A stretch of 64,000 nucleotides of DNA, taken from positions 1,672,550-1,736,549 of the forward strand of contig NZ_LT960614.1 of NCBI RefSeq assembly GCF_900231165.1. Reading direction: 5' to 3'. The notes beneath the pieces were generated by a model. It searched no databases and was not told the origin of the DNA. It saw only the letters and a program-made list of their open reading frames with translations. Shown piece after piece: positions 25,993-33,672 of the stretch. The position numbers and the translations under genes were made by a program. The stretch comes from Hartmannibacter diazotrophicus (GTDB lineage: Bacteria; Pseudomonadota; Alphaproteobacteria; Rhizobiales; Pleomorphomonadaceae). The stretch's first letter is position 1. Each line of letters opens with the position of its first letter.

Positions 25993-27370
25993 GACCTTCT
26001 CCATCACGTCGCGCCTTGCGGTGGCGACGGCCTTCGTCCTGTCGCTGGGCGGCATCGGTATCGCGGTCGCGGCCTATGCCTACGGCCAGCAGGCCGCCAA
26101 CGCCGCCTATGACCGCATGCTGGCGGGCGCGGCTTTCGAGATCAGCCGGGCGATGGCGGTCAATGACGGCAGGCTTGAGGTCGACCTGCCGATTTCCGCC
26201 TTCGAGCTTTTGTCCCTCGCGCCGGACGACCGCATCGTCTACCGGGTCATCGGCGCGGATGGCCGCACCGTGACAGGGCAGGACTGGGCCCCGCGCCCCA
26301 AGGACCATACCGAGGAGATGACTTTCTTCTCCACCGACCATGGCGGCGAACGCTTCCGGCTCGCCTCACTCGACCGGCCTTTTTCGGAGCGGTCCTATCG
26401 CGGCGACGTGACGGTGGTCGTCGGTCACACGACCCGCGCCCGCGACGCGCTGACATGGGACATCACGGCGAAGGCGCTGACCATCGGCCTCGTCGCCGGC
26501 CTCATCGTCACGGGGATCGCCATTTTTGCCGTCCGCTCGGCCTTGCGCCCGCTCACCGTCATCGAGACGGCGCTGATCGAGCGCGACCCGATGGACCTCT
26601 CCGCCCTCAACGTCTCCACGCCGCGCGAGGTGCGCACGATCATCGAGGCGATCAATCGCTTCATGAGCCGGCTGGCGCAGCGGGTGGCGACGATGCAGAA
26701 CCTGATCGGCGACGCCTCGCATCAATTGAAGACGCCGATCGCGGCCCTGCGGCTGCAGGCGGAGCTGGCCTTGCAGGAGGACAATCCCGAGCGGATGAAG
26801 ACGGCCCTTCGCAAGATTCACGGCCGCGCGGTGAACCTCTCGCGTCTCGCCGAGCAGATGTTGAGCCAGGCGATGATCATGCACCGCGCCGACACCGCGC
26901 CGCAGGTGGTGGTGGACTTGCGCGAAGTGGCGATTACCGTCACCGAGGATGCCGACCACGCGGCCGCGTCCGGCGGAGCAACGCCCTTGCGGCTCGACCT
27001 GCCGGAGGAGCCGGTGCCAGTGCGCGGCGATGGGCCAAGCCTCGTCGAGGCCACCAAGAATCTGGTCAACAATGCCTATCGCTACGGGCGCCCTCCCTAT
27101 GTGCTCGCGGTCCGGGCCGACGGCGTGAAGGGGCTGGCCGATATCGTGGTGATCGATCACGGCGATGGGTTCGAGGAAGCCTTCGGGGAGGGGGCCAGGG
27201 CCCGCTTTGCCAGCCATGCCGGCGCACACCCGGACAGCGCTGGCCTCGGCCTTGCCATCGTCGAAGCGGTCGCCAATGCCCATCGGGGGCGGCTCGACTT
27301 TGTCAGGCGCGGCGATGGCGCGTTCGAGGCGCGGCTGGAATGTCCGCTGGCGGCGGAGGAGGCCGCATGA
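25985..27370 (+). CDS. tctE: Sensor histidine kinase, TctE-like
   Basis: A kinase of 461 aa: a first membrane helix about 12-34, a periplasmic domain of some 125 residues (2CSK-N/TctE type, beginning AAYDRMLAGAAFEISRA), a second helix about 163-184, HAMP, an H box DASHQLKTPIAALRLQ with H246, then N box (NLVNNAYRYG) and DHGDGFEEA. The GLGLAIVEAVANAHRG motif closes the ATPase. It overlaps tctD by 8 bases and the following binding protein by 4 bases (ATGA), so all three are one transcript. Confidence 0.92.
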   Translation: MNRTFSITSRLAVATAFVLSLGGIGIAVAAYAYGQQAANAAYDRMLAGAAFEISRAMAVNDGRLEVDLPISAFELLSLAPDDRIVYRVIGADGRTVTGQDWAPRPKDHTEEMTFFSTDHGGERFRLASLDRPFSERSYRGDVTVVVGHTTRARDALTWDITAKALTIGLVAGLIVTGIAIFAVRSALRPLTVIETALIERDPMDLSALNVSTPREVRTIIEAINRFMSRLAQRVATMQNLIGDASHQLKTPIAALRLQAELALQEDNPERMKTALRKIHGRAVNLSRLAEQMLSQAMIMHRADTAPQVVVDLREVAITVTEDADHAAASGGATPLRLDLPEEPVPVRGDGPSLVEATKNLVNNAYRYGRPPYVLAVRADGVKGLADIVVIDHGDGFEEAFGEGARARFASHAGAHPDSAGLGLAIVEAVANAHRGRLDFVRRGDGAFEARLECPLAAEEAA

Positions 27371-28503
27371 TGCACCGTCGAACCCGGGGCTTCGGGCCGT
27401 GCCGGCAGATAGGTCGCGCTATTTGCAGGACAATCGCCGCCTCTCTCGTGGCACTTGCGATGGCGGTCGCGCCGTCCCAACACGCCAGCGCACAGGATGC
27501 GCATTTCGGATATTCCCTCGCGGCGCCGGAAAACACGCTCACCATCTGGGGCTCGACCGACATCGCAGCCTTCGGCCCGGCAATCTCCACCTTCGTCGAC
27601 AGGAACCCCGGCGTCGCCGTCACCTATGTCGACATCAACACCAACGAACTCTACGAAAAGACGGCAGGAGCCTGCGCCGAAAACCGGCCAGCCTCCGATC
27701 TGGTCATCAGTTCGGCGGTGGACCTTCAGGTGAGTCTGGCCAACGATGGCTGCGCGTCCGCCCACGCCTCGGACCTGACCGGGCAATTGCCCTCATGGGC
27801 CAACTGGCGCAACGAGGTCTTCGGCTTCACCTTCGAACCCGTCGTGATCGTCTATAACCGTGCGGGCACGCCTTTCGACGGCATGACGATCTCGCGCTTC
27901 GATCTGATCGACCTCCTGAGGACCGACGAGGCCACCTATTCGGGCAAGGTCGCGACCTACGACATCGAAGATTCCGGCGTCGGCTATCTCTTTGCCTTCA
28001 TGGATTCCCAGCAGGCAACGACCTTCGGTCGTCTCGTGGAATCCTTCGGCCGCAACAAGGTCGTTGCGACCTGCTGCGCGGAGGAGATTCTCGACGGGGT
28101 GGCGGAGGGGCGTTACCTCGTCGCCTACAACATGCTGGGGTCTTATGCGATTGCCCGCGCCCGGTGGGACGACCGGATCGGCGTCCTGTTTCCGACCGAT
28201 TATACGCTGGTGCTCGCACGCGCCGCACTGATCCCAAAGCAGGCGGAAAACAGGGCGCTGGCCGGGCGGTTCATCGACTTTCTGCTGTCGGACAAGGGCC
28301 GCGGCGTCCTGGAGGACACCGACCTGATCGCTCGCCCCCACAACGATCTGCCATCGGGGGAGGGACTCGATCTGCCGGGCGATTCGCTCTTGCGGCCGAT
28401 CGCGCTGACGCCCGTTCTGCTGGTCGGGCTCGACCAAGAAAAGCGCCGGCTTTTCCTCGATATCTGGAAGTCGTCCATCGCCCCGGTCAAGGACGCGCCC
28501 TGA
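27367..28503 (+). CDS. ABC-type (iron-like) periplasmic solute-binding protein, orphan
   Basis: A protein of 378 aa with a signal peptide ending near ASA-Q. The fold is that of extracellular solute-binding proteins of the iron/sulfate type: NTLTIWGSTDIAAFGPAI near the N terminus, then FTFEPVVIVYNR, and a C-terminal helical part. No ABC permease or ATPase is adjacent. The gene overlaps tctE (ATGA), which suggests it serves the kinase as a periplasmic ligand receptor rather than transport. Paired cysteines (ATCCAEE) are unusual for the family and could bind metal or form a disulfide. Function in signalling is inference from position. Confidence 0.75.
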   Translation: MMHRRTRGFGPCRQIGRAICRTIAASLVALAMAVAPSQHASAQDAHFGYSLAAPENTLTIWGSTDIAAFGPAISTFVDRNPGVAVTYVDINTNELYEKTAGACAENRPASDLVISSAVDLQVSLANDGCASAHASDLTGQLPSWANWRNEVFGFTFEPVVIVYNRAGTPFDGMTISRFDLIDLLRTDEATYSGKVATYDIEDSGVGYLFAFMDSQQATTFGRLVESFGRNKVVATCCAEEILDGVAEGRYLVAYNMLGSYAIARARWDDRIGVLFPTDYTLVLARAALIPKQAENRALAGRFIDFLLSDKGRGVLEDTDLIARPHNDLPSGEGLDLPGDSLLRPIALTPVLLVGLDQEKRRLFLDIWKSSIAPVKDAP

Positions 28504-28578
28504 CACGCCGGCATGCTGGCGCACCAGCAGCCCGCTTTGGACTGCTGTAGGCGTGGGTCACTGCCGGCGCGTTGGGGG

Positions 28579-28914
28579 TCAGTTCATCGAGGCGTCGGTC
28601 AGCCGGTAGCTACCGTCCGGACGGGATTCGAGCGTTTCGTCGATCTGCGGATGGCGCAGCGGAATGCCCGAATCGTCACGCTCCAGATTCTGCTCCGAAA
28701 CATAGGCGATATACTCGGTTTCCGCGTTCTCCGCGAAGATATGGTAGAAGGGCTGGTCCTTGGCCGGACGGGTCGTCTCGGGGATCGCCTGGTACCATTC
28801 CTCGCTGTTGGAGAAGATGGGATCGACGTCGAAAATGACGCCCCGGAAGGGGAAGACCCTGTGTTTGACCGTTTCCCCGATCTGGAATTTTGCTGTTCTG
28901 ATCTTTGTTGTCAT
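28579..28914 (-). CDS. hspQ: Heat shock protein HspQ
   Basis: A small cytosolic protein of 111 aa of the HspQ/YccV (hemimethylated-DNA-binding-like) family. The start TAKFQIGETVKHRVFPFRG, the middle EEWYQAIP and QPFYHIFAE, and YVSEQNLE are all diagnostic. In enterobacteria HspQ promotes degradation of denatured DnaA and modulates Lon specificity. It is monocistronic, with no clear heat-shock promoter recognised. Confidence 0.93.
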   Translation of the reverse strand: MTTKIRTAKFQIGETVKHRVFPFRGVIFDVDPIFSNSEEWYQAIPETTRPAKDQPFYHIFAENAETEYIAYVSEQNLERDDSGIPLRHPQIDETLESRPDGSYRLTDASMN

Positions 28915-29164
28915 TCGGTCATACTCTACTGGCGTGCAGCGGGGTCACGTCGGGAGGATCGTGACACGCGCACCGCATGGCCTTCGCTCGCCAACCTGTG
29001 CTAACCCGGCCGGGAGGTGCCGGACAAACGCGCAGTGCTGCCTAAAGCGGCGGCCGATTGAGACAGGGTGATCCTAGCATGATTGATATCGATGACAACC
29101 GCCCCGAAAAGTCAGTGTTTTTTGTCTTGCCATGCAAGAAAGGCGTAGCTGTCGGAGCCCCTCG

Positions 29165-30247
29165 ATGACCATGGCCAGCCCCACCGCGTTTGCCTCTTCA
29201 AATGGCAGTTCCAGTGCCGACGAGACCGCCAGGGCTCGCCGCGCGGTCCGCATCTGGCTCTGGACGATCGCAATCTTCATCGTCGCGATGGTGATCGTCG
29301 GCGGCGCGACCCGGATGACGGAATCCGGCCTTTCGATCACCGAGTGGAAGCCGATCCACGGAGTGATCCCGCCGCTCAGCGAGGCGGAGTGGCAGGAGGA
29401 ATTCCTGAAATATCAGAAGATTCCGCAGTATTCCCAGATGAACGCCGACATGACGCTCTCGGGCTTCAAGACCATCTTCTGGTGGGAATGGGCGCACCGC
29501 CTGCTCGGGCGCAGCATCGGCCTTGTCTTCATTGTTCCCTTCGCGGTTTTCGCCATGCGCGGCTGGATCCGGGGCGGCATGTTGCCGCGCATCGGGGTTC
29601 TCTTTGTGCTCGGCGGCCTTCAGGGCGCCGTCGGCTGGTGGATGGTGGCAAGCGGCCTCGTCGAGCGGACCGAGGTCAGCCAGTACCGGCTCGCGATCCA
29701 TCTCACCTTCGCCTGCGCCATCCTGGCCGCCACCGTGTGGATCGCGGAGGGCTATCGGGAAGGGCGCTTCGCCATCCGCGAAAACCATGCCTTGCGGCGC
29801 TTTGCCGGATTTCTCGTGTTGCTCGTTCTCGGCCAGATCTTCCTCGGCGGCCTCGTCGCCGGATTGAGGGCCGGGCTGATCTACAACACCTGGCCGCTGA
29901 TGGATGGATCGCTGCTACCCGATGGCCTGTGGACGATGGCGCCGGCCTGGCTGAATTTCTTCGAGAACCACAAGACGGTCCAGTTCGTCCACCGGCTCGG
30001 TGCCTACACGGTGCTGGCCATGGCGATCCTTCACTATATCCAGGCGCACGGCGAGGCGATGGCTTCGGAGACGATCCGCCGATCCGGATGGCTCGTGCTG
30101 GCTATCATGACCCAGGCCGTGATCGGGATCGTCACGCTGCTGCTCGTCGTGCCCATCGAGCTTGGCCTGCTGCATCAGGCCGCTGCCGTCGGTGTGCTGG
30201 TCCTTGCAACGGCGCATTGGCGCCGGTTGTCGCCCCCGACCGCGTGA
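29165..30247 (+). CDS. ctaA: Heme A synthase (Cox15/CtaA)
   Basis: An inner-membrane enzyme of 360 aa with eight predicted helices that oxidises the C8 methyl of heme O to make heme A for aa3-type cytochrome oxidases. The signature GGATRMTESGLSITEWKP at the end of helix 1 and the heme-ligand histidine regions WEWAHRLLGR, RLAIHLTFA, KTVQFVHRLGAY and GLLHQAAAV are all present. This is the long alphaproteobacterial/mitochondrial type 2. The start at 29165 (MTMASPTA) follows GGAG by about 10 bases. Its presence implies an aa3-type oxidase in this organism. A 250-base region upstream has no other gene. Confidence 0.96.
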   Translation: MTMASPTAFASSNGSSSADETARARRAVRIWLWTIAIFIVAMVIVGGATRMTESGLSITEWKPIHGVIPPLSEAEWQEEFLKYQKIPQYSQMNADMTLSGFKTIFWWEWAHRLLGRSIGLVFIVPFAVFAMRGWIRGGMLPRIGVLFVLGGLQGAVGWWMVASGLVERTEVSQYRLAIHLTFACAILAATVWIAEGYREGRFAIRENHALRRFAGFLVLLVLGQIFLGGLVAGLRAGLIYNTWPLMDGSLLPDGLWTMAPAWLNFFENHKTVQFVHRLGAYTVLAMAILHYIQAHGEAMASETIRRSGWLVLAIMTQAVIGIVTLLLVVPIELGLLHQAAAVGVLVLATAHWRRLSPPTA

Positions 30248-30267
30248 CGCTGCTTTTCGGCCCGACA

Positions 30268-30299
30268 GGCCCGCCGATCGTTCGATTCGGCGGGCCTTT
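30268..30299 (+). terminator. Intrinsic terminator after ctaA
   Basis: GGCCCGCCGA/TCGGCGGGCC is a perfect 10-bp stem followed by TTTCTATT, 20 bases after the ctaA stop. Confidence 0.85.
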
Positions 30300-30410
30300 C
30301 TATTGGCGGGCAGCGGATGACACGGGCATCAAGACCGCGTGAGAGCCCGGATTTCGCATTGCCATCCGACCCTCCTTGTCGATCATGGGCGCAAAGAGGA
30401 GGGGGAGAGG

Positions 30411-31031
30411 ATGCGACCAATCCATTTCATTCGGGGTGCTTTGCTGCTGGCCGCGGCTCTGGTCCTCGGCGCGGCTCCGGCGGCGGCGGCATCGAAGACG
30501 GCGGTCTTTGCCGGCGGCTGCTTCTGGTGTGTCGAGGCCGATTTCGACCATGTTCCCGGCGTCTTGAAGACGACGTCGGGCTATATCGGCGGCACGGTCG
30601 AGAATCCCAGCTACAAGCAGGTATCGGCGGGCGGCACCGGGCACTACGAGGCCGTGGAGATCACCTACGATCCATCAAAGGTGTCCTACGATGCGCTCGT
30701 GACCTACTTCTTCCATTCCGTCGACCCGCTTGACGCACATGGCCAGTTCTGTGACCGGGGCGACAGCTATCGCACGGCGATCTTCGTGGGCAACGGCGAG
30801 GAACGCAGCGTGGCCGAAGCGGCGAAGGCGGCGGCTCACAAGGTACTCGGACGAAAGATCGCAACGAAGATCATCGACCGGCCAACCTTCTATCCGGCCG
30901 AGCAGTATCATCAGGGCTATTACGAGAAGAATCCGATCCGCTACCGATATTACCGAACCCGGTGCGGCCGCGACCAGCGCGTGAAATCCCTCTGGGGCAA
31001 GTCCGCCCTTTCGCTTGCGCCGGCAAGCTGA
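30411..31031 (+). CDS. msrA: Peptide methionine sulfoxide reductase MsrA, exported form
   Basis: A protein of 206 aa that reduces S-methionine sulfoxide. The catalytic GGCFWC motif puts the nucleophilic cysteine at C37, followed by the expected GYIGG and GHYEAVEITYDP and the C-terminal QYHQGYY. Residues 1-27 form a clear signal peptide (ALLLAAALVLGAAPAAAA), so this MsrA should act in the periplasm, which differs from the usual cytosolic enzyme. A further cysteine at C37+3 and two near the C terminus (FCDRG, RCGRD) could recycle it. The ribosome site GAGGAGGGGGAGAGG is very strong. Confidence 0.94.
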   Translation: MRPIHFIRGALLLAAALVLGAAPAAAASKTAVFAGGCFWCVEADFDHVPGVLKTTSGYIGGTVENPSYKQVSAGGTGHYEAVEITYDPSKVSYDALVTYFFHSVDPLDAHGQFCDRGDSYRTAIFVGNGEERSVAEAAKAAAHKVLGRKIATKIIDRPTFYPAEQYHQGYYEKNPIRYRYYRTRCGRDQRVKSLWGKSALSLAPAS

Positions 31032-31104
31032 TCCGTCGGATTTAGAGGGAGCCGTTACCGGCTTCACGTGCTCTGAAAATCGCGGCGGACAGCGAACGCG
31101 GGCG

Positions 31105-32706
31105 TCAGGCCGCGTATTCTCCGACCTCTTCTTCCTCTTCCGGCATATCAGGCATCAGGTTGGCCTTGGCCTCGACCAGCGCCACGAATTCCGAAGCCGG
31201 AAGGGGCTTTGAGAAGATGAAGCCCTGCGCCATCTCGACGCCGAGGTTCTGCAGGTAGCGGATCTGGTCGGTCGCATCGACGCCTTCCGCGATCATGCTG
31301 AGGCCGAGGCGGTCGGCGATGTCGTGCAGGCTGTGCACGATGGTTTCCGACGTCACGTCGTAGCAGACGTGGTCGATGAACATCTTGTCGATCTTGATGA
31401 TGTCGAAGCCGAGCTTTTGCAGGTAGGCAAGGCCGCCGTGACCCGTGCCGGCGTCGTCGAGGGCCATCTTCGCGCCCATCGCCTGGATTTCCTTGAAGAT
31501 CTGCTGCGAAAGATCGAGGTCGCGCAGCGGATGCTGCTCGGTGACCTCGAACATCAGCTGGCGGTAGGCGATGCCGGAATTGTAGTAGGTCTGCCGGATC
31601 TCGCTCACGATGTCCGCATTGTCGAAATGGGTCGCCGTGAGGTTGATCGACACCTTGAGTTGGGGGTTGGCCTTGTAGAGCGGCCCGATATCTTCGACCG
31701 TCTTGATCATGAGCTGGCGCGTGATCTCGCGGATGAGGCCGGTGGCCTCCGCGTAGGGCAGGAAGGCGCCGGGCGGCACGACCGTGCCGTCGTCGCGAAT
31801 CCAGCGCACCAGCACTTCGCAGCCGGCGATCTTGCCGGTCATGATGTCCACGACGGGCTGGTAGTAGGGATAGAATTCCTGGGCGGAGACCGCGCGGCTG
31901 AATTCGTCGCTGCCGTCGTTCTGCTGCCAGGAGATCCACATGCCGACGAGCAGCGTGAAGATACCCGTCACCACCGCGCCGATGATCGAGAAATTGCTGA
32001 GTTCGGCGACGCTCGCGAGCATGGCCTCGGGCGGGGCGGCCACGATGACGCGAATCGGCAGCGACTCGGAGCGGACTTTCTCCACGATCACGTCCGGCGC
32101 CAGGATTCGCTCCGAATGGGACTTGCGCTCCCACCAGAGGGAGCCGTCGTCGAGATAGACCGAAACGGCCATGGCGCCCGTCAGGCGCGGGTCGCCGGCC
32201 TCGAGGCTGATGGCCTTGGGGCTGAGCCGCGCCACGAGCCGGGTGGTGTCGTTGATGCGCAGCGTCACGGCAGCCTGGGTGTCGGCGTGCTGGCCGGACA
32301 GAATGCCGATCATGATCGACGGATCGCCCGTGGACGTGGCCGGCAGGCGAACGGGCGAGATCAGGGAGCCCATGGGCTCGCCGCACAGCAGCGTGCCGTC
32401 GTTGGTCGCAAGCCCGACCTGCTGGATGTAATAGGATTCGAAGGACGCCCGCCCGAAGGCTTCCCGGTTTTCGATCGAGCAGTTGTCGGTGCCCTTGAGC
32501 TTCAGCTTCTTCATCGTCGTGATCGCCTCGGCGATCATGTCGTCGGCACGCTGGACATAGGTCACGGCGATGTCGTGAAGCTCCGTGCGGCCTTTGGAAA
32601 GGGCATGGTGCGTCAGCACGTATTCGGCAATGAAGATGGGAATGGCGACGACGGCGATCGTCGGACCGAGAATCCAGACCCAGCGATTGATCTTCTTGCT
32701 TAACAT
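31105..32706 (-). CDS. Cyclic-di-GMP phosphodiesterase with CSS-type periplasmic domain and EAL domain
   Basis: A membrane protein of 533 aa: helix 1 at about 10-30, a periplasmic CSS-motif-like domain with cysteines C76 (in CSI) and C108, helix 2 at about 232-257, and a C-terminal EAL domain. The EAL signature reads EVLVRW, then the metal/catalytic motifs NLTATHFDN, EVTEQH, DDAGTGHGG, KIDKMFID and AEGVD, so catalysis looks intact. In known members of this class the periplasmic disulfide state sets enzyme activity, coupling c-di-GMP breakdown to envelope redox state. The divergent neighbour upstream is an envelope polysaccharide gene pair. Confidence 0.92.
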   Translation of the reverse strand: MLSKKINRWVWILGPTIAVVAIPIFIAEYVLTHHALSKGRTELHDIAVTYVQRADDMIAEAITTMKKLKLKGTDNCSIENREAFGRASFESYYIQQVGLATNDGTLLCGEPMGSLISPVRLPATSTGDPSIMIGILSGQHADTQAAVTLRINDTTRLVARLSPKAISLEAGDPRLTGAMAVSVYLDDGSLWWERKSHSERILAPDVIVEKVRSESLPIRVIVAAPPEAMLASVAELSNFSIIGAVVTGIFTLLVGMWISWQQNDGSDEFSRAVSAQEFYPYYQPVVDIMTGKIAGCEVLVRWIRDDGTVVPPGAFLPYAEATGLIREITRQLMIKTVEDIGPLYKANPQLKVSINLTATHFDNADIVSEIRQTYYNSGIAYRQLMFEVTEQHPLRDLDLSQQIFKEIQAMGAKMALDDAGTGHGGLAYLQKLGFDIIKIDKMFIDHVCYDVTSETIVHSLHDIADRLGLSMIAEGVDATDQIRYLQNLGVEMAQGFIFSKPLPASEFVALVEAKANLMPDMPEEEEEVGEYAA

Positions 32707-32782
32707 GTAATGGCCGTCGCCCGCGCGGTTTCCAATGTCCGCCAGCGAGGCTAGAAGCGCGAAGTAAAAACGCCATGAAGCA

Positions 32783-32822
32783 AATTAACCCAAAGCGCCA
32801 CCAAGTGCCGGCAGGGTTAATT
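32783..32822. repeat. Inverted repeat upstream of the EAL gene
   Basis: AATTAACCC (32783-32791) and GGGTTAATT (32814-32822) are a perfect 9-bp inverted pair, 22 bases apart, about 77 bases upstream of the EAL gene and just past the 3' end of the export lipoprotein. The arms contain TTAACC, which is also a CtrA half-site form. Confidence 0.5.
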
Positions 32823-32849
32823 CTTTGCTGATCAGGTCGGTCGCGATGG

Positions 32850-33401
32850 TCAGAACAGTCGCTGCAGAACCCGGATCGTATCGCCCGGCCGCACTTTCTG
32901 GGTCATTGCCAGGTGACCGCGATAGACCTTGCCGTTGATGGAGCGCGTGATCTCGACCTCATCGGTCTGCGCGCGCGCCGTATAGCCTCCGGCAATGGCG
33001 ATGGCGGTTTCGACGGTCATGTCGTTCACGTAGGTGAACTGCCCGGGGGCGCGCACCTCACCCATGATGAAGAAGGGGCGGTATTGCTCGACTTCGACGC
33101 TGACGTCCGGGTCGCGCAGATAGCCGTTGCGCAGCGACGTCGCGATGCCGGCCTGCAATTCCTGGGTTGTCTTGCCCCGCGCCGGCACGCTTCCGACAAG
33201 CGGCATCATGATGTAGCCGCTCTGGTCCACGGTAAAGCTGTTGGTCAGGTCTTCCTGGCCGTAGACGATGACGCGCAACCGGTCGCCGCTGTCTAGGCGA
33301 TAGGGGAGGACCGCCGCAGGATCCGGCTGCATCTTGGGGTGAGACGCAGCACATCCGCCAGCCAGCATAACCAGAATCAGGAACGACGCGCGATATCGCA
33401 T
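32850..33401 (-). CDS. Polysaccharide export lipoprotein (Wza/ExoF-like)
   Basis: A protein of 183 aa with a lipoprotein signal (LAGGC), then a Poly_export domain (LDSGDRLRVIVYGQEDLTNSF, VDQSGYIMMPLVGSVPARGKT) and a SLBB-type strand region (FFIMGEVRAPGQFTYVNDMTVETAIAIAGGYT). It is the short form, lacking the C-terminal outer-membrane barrel helix of Wza, as in rhizobial ExoF-type proteins. It should be the periplasmic or outer-membrane partner of the divergent Wzz-like protein in secretion of an envelope polysaccharide; no glycosyltransferases are in view. Confidence 0.9.
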   Translation of the reverse strand: MRYRASFLILVMLAGGCAASHPKMQPDPAAVLPYRLDSGDRLRVIVYGQEDLTNSFTVDQSGYIMMPLVGSVPARGKTTQELQAGIATSLRNGYLRDPDVSVEVEQYRPFFIMGEVRAPGQFTYVNDMTVETAIAIAGGYTARAQTDEVEITRSINGKVYRGHLAMTQKVRPGDTIRVLQRLF

Positions 33402-33478
33402 CGGTCTTCAGCCTCCTTCTCGACTGGAGGCAGTGATAAACCGTTATGGTTAATGTTTCCCAAATGAAAATGGGATGG

Positions 33479-33493
33479 TTAACAGAAGATTAA
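33479..33493. promoter_or_regulatory. CtrA box (TTAA-N7-TTAA)
   Basis: TTAACAGAAGATTAA is an exact TTAA-N7-TTAA site. It lies between the divergent polysaccharide export gene (78 bases from its start) and the Wzz-like gene (180 bases), in a gap of 271 bases that is notably A+T-rich at this point. Confidence 0.55.
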
Positions 33494-33672
33494 TGAGTAA
33501 TTTCCGCTGTTTACAGATTGGTTACCATAACTGAGGCATCTTGTTGGCAAGCGCTGCCGGCGAAGATCGACGCATGCTTGCCGATCAGGGTGTTTCGCCC
33601 CTTGCGCTGAAAGAGAGACGGTTGGAGCGGCGGACGGGTCGTTCGGGCAACTGTCTGAAGGAGTCAGGCAAG

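Noticed and set aside
29074-29100. Possible FNR box upstream of ctaA (TTGATATCGATGAC)
   Set aside because: The left half fits but the right half reads ATGAC instead of ATCAA, and the TTGA-N6-(T/G)CAA form fails too.
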